The translations under genes and the position numbers were made by a program. The notes below the pieces were generated by a model that was not told the DNA's origin, ran no database searches, and was given only the letters and a program-made list of their open reading frames with translations. From positions 1 through 5,523 of the forward strand of contig DATBFX010000419.1 of assembly GCA_036558305.1 (NCBI GenBank): a DNA stretch of 5,523 nucleotides, given 5' to 3'. This document shows positions 1 to 5,523 of the stretch, in pieces. The stretch is from DATBFX01 sp036558305. GTDB taxonomy: Bacteria > Chloroflexota > Chloroflexia > Thermomicrobiales > UBA6265. Positions within the stretch are counted from its first letter, which is position 1; each line of letters begins with the position of its first letter.

Positions 1-843
1 TCCAGCAGCAACCTCGTCGTCGAGGCGGTGCACGACACGCAGGAACCCGGTGGCGGGCGCGAGCACTTCTGCGGACGGCCGGGGCGAGTCGTCTAGGCGC
101 GGCGGCGTCGGGAGCTCCGGGCAGATGCCGAGGTAGGCGAGGAGGTTGCGGAGACCGCGTGCGTAGGCGGCGACGTCGGCCGGGTCGCAGCCGGCGCGGC
201 CGGTGGTTTCGGTGCCGAGGGTGGGGATGCCGCGGCGGGCGGTTTCGGCGTTGAAGGGACCGGGACCGTTGGGGATGCGCCAGAGGCGAGGGACGCCGAA
301 GTGGCGGGCGGCTTCCTCGGCGCGGTCGGTGGCGGGTCCGGGGACGTCGCGGAAACCGATCAGCGTGGCGAAGGGGACGTCGGCGCTCCCGCTGTGGAAG
401 TCGAGGAAGAGATCGTCGGGGCCGACGGTGCGCGCGACGAGATCGAGCAGCGCGTGGCCGAGGCGGCGACTCGGTGTGCCGGCGGGATCGCCGGGGAAGA
501 CGCGGGCGAGGTTGAGCCCATCGACGTGGAGCGGAGCGACGCGGGCGCGCGCCTCGTAGGCGAAGGGGTTGGCAACGGGGATCGCGAGGAAGGCACCGCG
601 CAGCCGCGCCGGATCGAGGTCGGCGAAGACGTGACGAATCGCCTCCATCCCCTCGTACTCGTCGCCGTGGACGCCGGCGACGGCGAGGAGGGTGCGACCG
701 GGTTCGCGGCCCCCGGCGACGAGCGCCGGCAGGGTGACCGGGCGGATGAGCTCGTCGAAGACGTGAAGCAGGAGGCGCGACTTCGTGCCCGGTGCGACGG
801 CGTCGAGTGAGAAGGTCGAGATCGGGAAGGTGTCCTTGTCCAC
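1..843 (-). CDS. Succinylglutamate desuccinylase/aspartoacylase family zinc deacylase (3' end missing)
   Basis: This is a zinc-dependent amide hydrolase of the AstE/AspA branch of the M14 carboxypeptidase-like fold; 281 residues are present and the C-terminus lies beyond the window. Seen: GVHGDE with H59 and E62 as zinc ligands, NLARVFPG at 111-118 (family form NLNRxFPG; N111 and R114 likely contact substrate), DFHSG with H150 as third zinc ligand, and GTETTG with E212 as probable catalytic glutamate. A C-terminal beta-rich domain seems to begin near residue 253. The GTG start is well fixed: an in-frame TAA lies at 897-895, no other ATG, GTG or TTG occurs before H59, and GAGGGA sits 7 bases upstream. 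There is no signal peptide, so it is probably cytoplasmic. Family members remove acyl groups from N-acyl amino acids or related amides; the substrate cannot be read from sequence. No arginine-catabolism genes are adjacent, so AstE itself is not supported. It is divergent from the gene at 1020. Confidence 0.88.
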   Translation of the reverse strand, partial: MDKDTFPISTFSLDAVAPGTKSRLLLHVFDELIRPVTLPALVAGGREPGRTLLAVAGVHGDEYEGMEAIRHVFADLDPARLRGAFLAIPVANPFAYEARARVAPLHVDGLNLARVFPGDPAGTPSRRLGHALLDLVARTVGPDDLFLDFHSGSADVPFATLIGFRDVPGPATDRAEEAARHFGVPRLWRIPNGPGPFNAETARRGIPTLGTETTGRAGCDPADVAAYARGLRNLLAYLGICPELPTPPRLDDSPRPSAEVLAPATGFLRVVHRLDDEVAAG

Positions 844-850
844 GCGACAG

Positions 851-856
851 TCCCTC
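851..856 (-). promoter_or_regulatory. Ribosome binding site for the AstE/AspA-family gene
   Basis: On the minus strand GAGGGA lies 7 bases before the GTG at 843. It is the main support for GTG as the start, together with the in-frame stop 18 codons upstream. Confidence 0.65.
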
Positions 857-891
857 GCCGGGTATCGCCGCAGGCAGAGGAGCGGCGACGA

Positions 892-921
892 ATCTTACCG
901 GCCCATTCAGACGTATCTGAA
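892..921 (-). promoter_or_regulatory. Possible sigma70-type promoter for the AstE/AspA-family gene
   Basis: On the minus strand TTCAGA (921-916, 4 of 6 matches to TTGACA) is followed after 18 bases by TAAGAT (897-892, 4 of 6 matches to TATAAT). This would give a leader of about 40 bases. The -35 element is one arm of the palindrome at 906-921. Both elements are weak matches, so this is a candidate only. Confidence 0.3.
906..921. promoter_or_regulatory. Perfect 6+6 bp palindrome, candidate operator between divergent genes
   Basis: TTCAGA, spacer CGTA, then TCTGAA reads the same on both strands in its arms. It lies in the 176-base gap between the leftward deacylase gene and the rightward membrane-protein gene. 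One arm matches a weak -35 for the leftward gene. The other could serve as a poor -35 for the rightward gene, with ACTAAT at 927-932 after only 15 bases. The placement suits a repressor site acting on both genes. I do not recognise a specific regulator family. Confidence 0.4.
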
Positions 922-1008
922 CCAAGACTAATGTCGTCGCCTCACGCGTTGCGGGCGCGGGGCGCGGATGATACCGTGCGGGGGGATCGCCCCGCGTGAG
1001 CGTGAAAG

Positions 1009-1014
1009 AGGAGG
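1009..1014 (+). promoter_or_regulatory. Ribosome binding site deciding the start of the DUF6159-like gene
   Basis: AGGAGG, within the longer purine run AAAGAGGAGG from 1005, lies 5 bases before the ATG at 1020. It favours this ATG over the in-frame GTG at 996, which would place the Shine-Dalgarno sequence inside the coding region. Confidence 0.75.
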
Positions 1015-1019
1015 CGTGG

Positions 1020-1865
1020 ATGTCCCGTCTCGCGAACAGTTGGCGGCTCGTCCAGGCGAGTTGGACGGTGCTGCGGTCGGACAAGGAACTCATCGTTTTC
1101 CCCGTCATTTCGGGGATCGCGTCGCTGATCGTCTTCGCGCTCTTCGCGGTGCCCCTTTGGATTTCGGGGTATTTCGACCGGCTCGACGACGGGACCGGCA
1201 ACGCGAAGGTGACCGGGTTCATCGTCCTGTTTGCCATGTACGTGGTGCTCTACACGGTCGTCAACTACTGCAACGCGGCGTTGGTCGGGGCGGCCTTGAT
1301 CCGGCTCCGCGGCGGCGATCCGACGGCGAGCGACGGGTTCAAGATCGCCAACCAGCACCTTGGACCGATCGTCGGTTACGCCCTGATCGGGGCGACGGTC
1401 GGCGTGGCGATGCAGGCGCTGAAGGAGCGGGCAGGGATCGCCGGTCAGATCGTCGCCTGGTTGGGGCAGACGGCCTGGAACATCGCGACCTTCCTCGTCA
1501 TCCCGGTGCTCGTCGTCGAGGGTATCGGGCCGATCGAAGCGGTGAAACGGAGCTCCTCGCTCCTGAAGAAAACCTGGGGTGAGCAGATCGTCGGCAGCGC
1601 CGGGATCGGTCTTGTCTTTGGTCTGATCACCGTCGGGGTGGTGTTCGCCGGCGGCTTCGTGATCGTCCTCGCCGCGGCGACCGGAGTCGTCGCGCTGATC
1701 GTGCTGGCGGTGCTGATCGCGGCGGCGGTCCTGGCGGCGGTGATCGCGGTCGGTGCGGCGTTGCGGGGCATCTTCACCGCCGCGCTCTACCGCTACGCCG
1801 CCGAGGGCCAGACCGACGGCTACTTCGCCAACGACCTGATCCAATCGGCGTTCAGACCGAAGTAG
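1020..1865 (+). CDS. DUF6159-like multi-pass membrane protein, function unknown
   Basis: A 281-residue integral membrane protein. About six hydrophobic segments are visible, near residues 24-48, 65-94, 114-133, 152-167, 192-219 and 221-248; the last two are nearly continuous and very rich in Ala, Val and Ile. The N-terminus (RLANSWRLVQASWTVLRSDK, then an ELIVFP segment) and the block around 170-192 (GPIEAVKRSS, LLKKTWGEQI) are what I recall of DUF6159. The same organisation, with an RS.LLKK..W motif between helices, also appears in other small membrane-domain families such as the glycerophosphodiester phosphodiesterase membrane domain. No catalytic motif is evident. There is no cleavable signal; the first helix probably anchors the protein. 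It stands alone on this strand: the genes on both sides run on the minus strand. The biochemical role is unknown; the family name is moderately certain. Confidence 0.82.
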   Translation: MSRLANSWRLVQASWTVLRSDKELIVFPVISGIASLIVFALFAVPLWISGYFDRLDDGTGNAKVTGFIVLFAMYVVLYTVVNYCNAALVGAALIRLRGGDPTASDGFKIANQHLGPIVGYALIGATVGVAMQALKERAGIAGQIVAWLGQTAWNIATFLVIPVLVVEGIGPIEAVKRSSSLLKKTWGEQIVGSAGIGLVFGLITVGVVFAGGFVIVLAAATGVVALIVLAVLIAAAVLAAVIAVGAALRGIFTAALYRYAAEGQTDGYFANDLIQSAFRPK

Positions 1866-1907
1866 TCGCTGCTTCCCCTGGATCGACAGGGCAGGCAACG
1901 GAACGCG

Positions 1908-1939
1908 GAAGGCCGGTTGCCCTCGTGGCCCCGGCCTTC
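1908..1939. terminator. GC-rich hairpin between convergent genes, possible bidirectional terminator
   Basis: A 9 bp perfect stem, GAAGGCCGG (1908-1916) with CCGGCCTTC (1931-1939), encloses a 14-base loop in the 81-base gap between two converging genes. Outer bases GCAAC (1895-1899) and GTTGC (1940-1944) can extend it across a one-sided bulge. There is no T run directly after the stem on either strand; the nearest is TTTT at 1956-1959 on the plus strand. It is therefore not a canonical intrinsic terminator, but its position is right for one. Confidence 0.5.
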
Positions 1940-1946
1940 GTTGCGC

Positions 1947-3803
1947 CTATCCCGCTTTTGACAGGAGTCGGCGCGAGAGGAAATCGCCCACCGTGCCGTA
2001 ACCGGTGCGGCGGTTCGGTCGTTTGACCAGACCGTGACCCTCGTCGGCGAAAACCAGGAGTTCGACGTCGCGCCCGAGTGACCGCAGCCGGGCCACGATC
2101 TGCTCCGCCTCGCCGAGGGGGACGCGGGGATCGTTGCGGCCGTGGATGACCAGCAGCGGCGCCGTGATCTGGTCCGCTTTGCGCAGGGGGGAGATCGCGC
2201 GCAGGAGGTCGGCATCCCGCGGGAGTTCGCCGTACTCGGCGGCGCGCACCCGGCGCCGCCAGGGACCGGTCTGCTCCAGGAACGTGACGAAGTTGGCGAT
2301 GCCGACGACGTCGACGCCGGCGGCCCAGAGATCCGGGTACGCCGTCAACGCCGCCAGCACCATGAAGCCGCCGTAGCTCTGGCCCATCACCGCGATCCGG
2401 GCGGGATCGACCTCGGGCCGGGCGCGCAGCCAGTCGACCGCGGCGGCCAGATCGGCGACGGCGTCCATCCGGCGTTCCCGGTCGTCCAGGTGGCAGTAGG
2501 TCTTCCCGTAACCGGTGCTGCCGCGGACGTTGGGTGCCAGGACGGCGATCCCGCCCGCGAGGAGCGCCTGCGTGACCGGCGCGAATTCCGGCCGGCGCTG
2601 CGATTCCGGTCCGCCGTGGACGTCGATCACGACCGGCCAGGAGCCACCATCTCCGCCGTTGGGGCGATACCAGAACGCCGGGATTGCCCGGCGATCGAAC
2701 GTCGGATACCGGACCGTCTCGGGGGCGACGAAGGGCGCGGAATCGAGTGTGGCGAGGTCGACCGTGGTCGCCTGGGTTGCGGTCCCGTTGGTATCGCTGA
2801 CCCAAATGGCCGATGGGTTCCGGGGACTGCTGAGGGCAAAGGCGAGGCGGGTCCCGTCGTGCGACCACTTCAGCCCGCTGGCGACGCCGGCCGGCGGATC
2901 GGTCACCGCCCGCTCCGTGCCGGTTGCGAGTTCCCGCAGCGTCAAGCGGGAGTAGCCGTCGTCGTTGACCGCGTAGGCGAGGATATCGCCGGCCGGCGTG
3001 ATTGCCGCTGCCTCGACGTCGTGTTCCGGTGCGGCGAGGAGGGTTTGCTGCCGCGTGGCGAGGTCGAGACCGACGAGGGCGGCAAACTCGCGGTCGTGGT
3101 TCGAGACGAGGATGAGGGCTTCGCCGTCCGGCGTGGCGACGACCTGGGGCATCGTCGCCTCGCCGGTGTGGGGTGTCAGCAGGGTGGGCTCGCCCCCATC
3201 GGCGGGAACGAGTAGGAGGTCGTGATCGAGGTTGGTGTTGGCGCGTTGGACGACCAACCCCCGGCCATCGGCGGTCCAGGCGACGGGCGTCAGCAATTCG
3301 TCGGTGGCCAGCACCGGGCGCGGGGCGGCGCTCGGATCGGTCAGGTCGACGGTCCAGACGTCGAAAGCGTGGCGAACCCGTGCGTTGCTGGCAAAGGCGA
3401 CGCGGTTACCGTCCGGGGAGACGGCGCCGAGGGTATGGATGGTGCCGGGGTTGGCGGTCACCGCTCGCGGTGGTTCGCCGGGAACGGCGGTCCAGAGTTG
3501 CTGGCGTTCGTCGCCGCCGGTGTCCATGCCGAAGACCAGGCGTCCTCCTCCCGGAGCGGCCAAGAGCGCGCCGATCCGATCGGCGTAGGTCGTCAATGGT
3601 CGCGATGAGGGAGGAGGGGCGCCGACGGTAACTTGCGTGTCGGTGACCCAGATTTGGGGGACATCGGTCGCGTCGCTCAGGTAGGCGAGGCGACCGTCTG
3701 CCAGCCAGGCAGGTGTTGTTGCGGCCGGGATACCCAGATACCGACCGACGCCCAATGAATCCGACGACTCGTCGGTATCAAACGCAAACGAGTCATGCAT
3801 CAT
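1947..3803 (-). CDS. S9 family serine peptidase (prolyl oligopeptidase/acylaminoacyl-peptidase type)
   Basis: A complete enzyme of 618 residues, normal for the family, expected to hydrolyse short peptides in the cytoplasm. Residues of about 30-365 form a beta-propeller with repeated blade motifs such as SPDGNRVAFAS, TADGRGLVVQ, TPDGEALILVS and SHDGTRLAFAL; propellers of this kind restrict access to small substrates. The C-terminal alpha/beta-hydrolase domain has HGGP at 396-399, NVRGSTGYG at 425-433, GQSYGG with nucleophile S476, HGRNDPRVP with D558 and DEGHG with H590, so the catalytic triad is intact. There is no signal peptide or membrane segment. Two adjacent ATG codons start the frame (3803 and 3800), just after a tandem Shine-Dalgarno sequence; an in-frame ATG at 3908 would add 35 residues that look like leader DNA rather than protein. 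It is divergent from a solute-binding protein gene, which suggests use of imported peptides. Family certain; endo- versus aminoacyl-peptidase activity not decidable. Confidence 0.95.
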   Translation of the reverse strand: MMHDSFAFDTDESSDSLGVGRYLGIPAATTPAWLADGRLAYLSDATDVPQIWVTDTQVTVGAPPPSSRPLTTYADRIGALLAAPGGGRLVFGMDTGGDERQQLWTAVPGEPPRAVTANPGTIHTLGAVSPDGNRVAFASNARVRHAFDVWTVDLTDPSAAPRPVLATDELLTPVAWTADGRGLVVQRANTNLDHDLLLVPADGGEPTLLTPHTGEATMPQVVATPDGEALILVSNHDREFAALVGLDLATRQQTLLAAPEHDVEAAAITPAGDILAYAVNDDGYSRLTLRELATGTERAVTDPPAGVASGLKWSHDGTRLAFALSSPRNPSAIWVSDTNGTATQATTVDLATLDSAPFVAPETVRYPTFDRRAIPAFWYRPNGGDGGSWPVVIDVHGGPESQRRPEFAPVTQALLAGGIAVLAPNVRGSTGYGKTYCHLDDRERRMDAVADLAAAVDWLRARPEVDPARIAVMGQSYGGFMVLAALTAYPDLWAAGVDVVGIANFVTFLEQTGPWRRRVRAAEYGELPRDADLLRAISPLRKADQITAPLLVIHGRNDPRVPLGEAEQIVARLRSLGRDVELLVFADEGHGLVKRPNRRTGYGTVGDFLSRRLLSKAG

Positions 3804-3820
3804 CCGCCTCCCGCCTCCCA
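3804..3820 (-). promoter_or_regulatory. Tandem Shine-Dalgarno sequence before the S9 peptidase
   Basis: The minus strand reads GGGAGGCGGGAGGCGG immediately before ATG ATG. The near GGGAGG (3812-3807) is 3 bases from the first ATG (3803) and 6 from the second (3800), so it best serves the second. The far copy (3819-3814) is 10 bases from the first ATG. Either ATG may be used, a difference of one methionine. The site argues against the upstream ATG at 3908. Confidence 0.65.
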
Positions 3821-3840
3821 TTGCGCCGGTGCGCGTGCTG

Positions 3841-3870
3841 TCCGTCACGGACGCCGAGTGCGAGCTCGGC
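3841..3870 (-). other. Small inverted repeats in the likely leader of the S9 peptidase mRNA
   Basis: Two adjacent symmetrical elements lie 38-67 bases before the first ATG: TCCGT-C-ACGGA (3841-3851) and GCCGAG, six bases, CTCGGC (3853-3870). The second can form a 6 bp GC-rich hairpin in RNA with a 6-base loop. No known riboswitch or attenuator is recognised. They could be chance in GC-rich DNA or a minor leader structure. Confidence 0.3.
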
Positions 3871-3905
3871 ATCGCCAAACAGTGTACGACCTTTAGCGTG
3901 CTGCC

Positions 3906-3930
3906 CATGTGACATGACGTCGGTTGTCAT
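3906..3930. promoter_or_regulatory. Overlapping palindromes, candidate operator in the peptidase/binding-protein divergent region
   Basis: CATGT-G-ACATG (3906-3916) is a perfect 11-base palindrome. It overlaps two further inverted repeats: TGACA with TGTCA (3910-3914 and 3925-3929) and ATGAC with GTCAT (3914-3918 and 3926-3930). It lies upstream of the rightward promoter and between the two divergent genes. The binding factor is unknown. Confidence 0.35.
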
Positions 3931-3937
3931 TTTTGCC

Positions 3938-3954
3938 ACATCATGGCTTGATGT
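3938..3954. promoter_or_regulatory. ACATCA-N5-TGATGT palindrome abutting the -35, candidate operator
   Basis: ACATCA (3938-3943) and TGATGT (3949-3954) are perfect inverted repeats around TGGCT, and the G and C at 3945 and 3947 also pair. The right arm ends on the first base of the TTGACA -35 element at 3954. A protein bound here could touch RNA polymerase at the rightward promoter, as activator or repressor. The size and symmetry fit a dimeric helix-turn-helix regulator, but no family is recognised. Confidence 0.42.
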
Positions 3955-3982
3955 TGACAATTCTACCCGACGGTCATAACAT
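3954..3982 (+). promoter_or_regulatory. Sigma70-type promoter for the solute-binding protein gene
   Basis: A perfect -35 TTGACA (3954-3959) is followed by a 17-base spacer and TAACAT (3977-3982), 4 of 6 matches to TATAAT. Transcription would start near 3989, leaving a leader of about 35 bases with a strong ribosome binding site. This stretch is clearly more AT-rich than its surroundings. The promoter is also bracketed by an imperfect inverted repeat, ATGTTGAC (3951-3958) and GTCATAACAT (3973-3982), with a two-base asymmetry in the right arm. Confidence 0.6.
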
Positions 3983-4012
3983 CTCTGCAACAACTACCAC
4001 CTGCCAAACGAG

Positions 4013-4018
4013 AGGAGG
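4013..4018 (+). promoter_or_regulatory. Ribosome binding site for the solute-binding protein
   Basis: AGGAGG, in the purine run AGAGGAGGAGAG from 4011, lies 6 bases before the ATG at 4025. It is a near-ideal Shine-Dalgarno sequence and fixes the start codon, indicating strong translation. Confidence 0.8.
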
Positions 4019-4024
4019 AGAGCG

Positions 4025-5523
4025 ATGCGGCACGATGATTCGGCGGACGAGTTGGCGCTTCGGACGCTGCTGAGGCGGAACCATGTTTCGCGGCGGGACT
4101 TGTTGCAGCGCGGGGCCGCCCTCGGGCTCTCCGGAGCGGCCCTGGCGACCGCGCTCGATGCGCCGCGGAGCGCCGCGGCGCCCAGTCGCACACTCCAGTC
4201 AGAAGGCAAACCAGGCGGCAGTCTCAAGATCGGCTGGGGGTTCTTCCAGACCTTCGACCCGCACGTGACGTCCGCGCTCGCCGACTACACATTCCTCGCC
4301 GCGGTGTTCGACCGGCTCATCGAATTGACACCGGACGGCAAGCTCTATCCGGGACTGGCCACCGAGTGGACCGAGTCGGAGGACGGGCTGACCTGGACGC
4401 TCAAGCTTCGGCAGGGAGTCACCTTCCACGACGGTACCCCCTTCAACGCCGACGCGGTCAAGGCCAACTTCGAGCGCATCGTCGATCCGGCGACGAAGTC
4501 GCAGTACGCGGTGTTCATCATCGGCCCCTTCGACCACGTCGAGGTCGTCGACGATTACACCGTGGCGATCAAGATGAAGCAGCGCTACGGTCGGCTGCCG
4601 TCGGCGCTGGCGGTGCCGGCTCTCGGGATGGTTTCACCCGCCGCGGCGAAGCAGTATGGTCAGGACTTCGGTCAACATCCGGTCGGCAGCGGCCCATTCA
4701 TGTTCAAGGAGTGGGTCGAAAACGACCACGTCACGATCACCAAGAATCCCAACTACAACTGGGCGCCCGAATTGCACCACCACCAGGGTGCCGCCTACCT
4801 CGACGAGGTGACGTACCAGGTTATCGCCGAGGCCGGGACGATGACCGCCGCGCTCCTCTCCGGACAGGTCGACGCCGCCGGTGGTGTCACCCCGGCCGAC
4901 TGGCAGAGCATGCAGTCTGGCGGGGACTACTCGACCATCAAGGCGCTGGTCCAGGGATACCCGCCTGCCGGTTACTTCATCAACGTCCAAAAGCCGCCGA
5001 CTGACGACATCAATGTCCGTCAGGCGATCGAGTACGCGCTCGACTTCCAGGGGATTAACGACGCCGTTTTCGACGGTACCGCGGAGCCGGCAAGCGGGAT
5101 CATGTCGACGTTCTGCTGGGCCTACAACCCCGATGCCGCGCTTTACTCTTTCGATCCCGACAAGGCCAACGCCCTACTGGACCAGGCCGGGTGGACCATG
5201 GACGGAAACGTCCGGAAGAAGGACGGGCAGGAGCTTGAACTCGTGCACGTCTCGTTCACGCCACTCCGGAATCTCGAGGAAGCGGTCCAAGCACAGCTGG
5301 CGGAGGTCGGGGTCAAGACGCAAATCATCGCGGAGGAGTACCCTCCCTATCAGCAGGACACGCAGTCCGGAAAACACAACATCGCCTGGACCCAGTGGAG
5401 CGGTGTCGACCCCGCGGATCTGCACAAGATCTTCCACTCCGACAACATCGGCGTCGGTTGGAACCTGTCGCACTACAGCAATCCTGACGTCGATCAATGG
5501 CTGACCCAGGGCGACGCCGAGAG
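4025..5523 (+). CDS. ABC transporter substrate-binding protein, family 5 (oligopeptide/dipeptide/nickel type), 3' end missing
   Basis: Extracytoplasmic binding component of a peptide-type ABC importer; 499 residues are present, probably most of the protein. A charged N-terminal stretch of about 21 residues precedes a twin-arginine signal, SRRDLLQ (22-28), then a hydrophobic core GAALGLSGAALATAL (30-44) and an AAA at 50-52 that may mark cleavage. Mature sequence begins with GGSLKIG (64-70). Family landmarks are PGLATEW (109-115), the region GLTWTLKLRQGVTFHDGTPF (121-140), DAVKANFERI (143-152) and VGSGPF (220-225). The signal has no lipobox cysteine; the only cysteine seen is C364, so lipid anchoring in the usual way is unlikely. 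Permease and ATPase genes would be expected further downstream. Family 5 proteins bind di- and oligopeptides but also nickel, opines, sugars and other ligands, so the ligand is not assigned. The divergent S9 peptidase makes peptides an attractive guess. Confidence 0.93.
   Translation, partial: MRHDDSADELALRTLLRRNHVSRRDLLQRGAALGLSGAALATALDAPRSAAAPSRTLQSEGKPGGSLKIGWGFFQTFDPHVTSALADYTFLAAVFDRLIELTPDGKLYPGLATEWTESEDGLTWTLKLRQGVTFHDGTPFNADAVKANFERIVDPATKSQYAVFIIGPFDHVEVVDDYTVAIKMKQRYGRLPSALAVPALGMVSPAAAKQYGQDFGQHPVGSGPFMFKEWVENDHVTITKNPNYNWAPELHHHQGAAYLDEVTYQVIAEAGTMTAALLSGQVDAAGGVTPADWQSMQSGGDYSTIKALVQGYPPAGYFINVQKPPTDDINVRQAIEYALDFQGINDAVFDGTAEPASGIMSTFCWAYNPDAALYSFDPDKANALLDQAGWTMDGNVRKKDGQELELVHVSFTPLRNLEEAVQAQLAEVGVKTQIIAEEYPPYQQDTQSGKHNIAWTQWSGVDPADLHKIFHSDNIGVGWNLSHYSNPDVDQWLTQGDAE

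Noticed and set aside
301..810. Plus-strand open frame of 169 codons opposite the deacylase gene
   Set aside because: Acidic, Gly/Glu-rich antisense product; the minus-strand frame holds all zinc-site motifs of a known enzyme family.
968..1582. Plus-strand open frame of 204 codons overlapping the membrane-protein gene in another frame
   Set aside because: Arg- and Gly-rich shadow of the true frame, with no plausible ribosome binding site or motif.
942..1898. Long minus-strand open frame of 318 codons opposite the membrane-protein gene
   Set aside because: Its translation is an Arg/Asp/His-rich low-complexity sequence without domain features, as expected for the antisense of a GC-rich gene. 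The plus-strand frame has a strong ribosome binding site and clear membrane segments.
1852..3215. Long frames of 338 codons (minus) and 357 codons (plus) within the S9 peptidase region
   Set aside because: Both are out-of-frame or antisense shadows of the peptidase coding sequence; their products are Arg/Gly/Asp-rich and resemble no family.
3881..3990. Possible minus-strand promoters for the S9 peptidase: TACACT at 3886-3881, or TAGAAT at 3965-3960 with TTGCAG at 3990-3985
   Set aside because: TACACT has no acceptable -35 at 16-18 bases. TAGAAT is a good -10, but its only partner is 19 bases away and matches 3 of 6. Neither is good enough to annotate.
3963..4227. Minus-strand frames of 76 and 77 codons opposite the binding-protein N-terminus
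   Set aside because: They are antisense to the signal peptide region and promoter, lack a convincing ribosome binding site and show no motif.
4366..5504. Plus-strand frames of 212 and 207 codons and minus-strand frames of 118 and 107 codons within the binding-protein gene
   Set aside because: All overlap the continuous family 5 binding-protein frame; compositions are typical of shifted GC-rich coding DNA.

Overview
The window is GC-rich bacterial DNA with strong G/C preference at third codon positions. It carries four protein genes, two of them cut by the window edges. No rRNA, tRNA, CRISPR array, insertion sequence or phage gene was seen. The style suggests a high-GC Chloroflexota of the Thermomicrobia/Sphaerobacter type: a family 5 solute-binding protein with a long charged N-terminus and a Tat signal, an uncharacterised DUF6159-like membrane protein, and an S9 peptidase. 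That assignment is an inference from gene style, not from a marker gene.

Layout: (1) Bases 1-843, minus strand: the first 281 residues of an AstE/AspA (M14-type) zinc deacylase, running off the left edge. (2) Bases 844-1019: a divergent intergenic region with a perfect 6+6 bp palindrome at 906-921 that overlaps a possible -35 element. (3) Bases 1020-1865, plus strand: a 281-residue multi-pass membrane protein resembling DUF6159. (4) Bases 1866-1946: a short convergent gap with a strong GC hairpin. (5) Bases 1947-3803, minus strand: a complete S9 (prolyl oligopeptidase/acylaminoacyl-peptidase type) serine peptidase with an intact catalytic triad. (6) Bases 3804-4024: a second divergent intergenic region, rich in inverted repeats, with a good sigma70-type promoter for the rightward gene. 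(7) Bases 4025-5523, plus strand: the first 499 residues of an ABC-transporter family 5 solute-binding protein, running off the right edge.

How they may fit together: the divergent pair at the right is a plausible peptide scavenging unit. The binding protein would capture oligopeptides or a similar ligand outside the cell, and the apparently cytoplasmic S9 peptidase would cut short peptides inside. The palindromes between them could bind a shared regulator. The AstE/AspA deacylase and the membrane protein are a second divergent pair with no obvious functional link. Nothing in the window amounts to a clearly new system. The least explained elements are the two palindromic divergent control regions.
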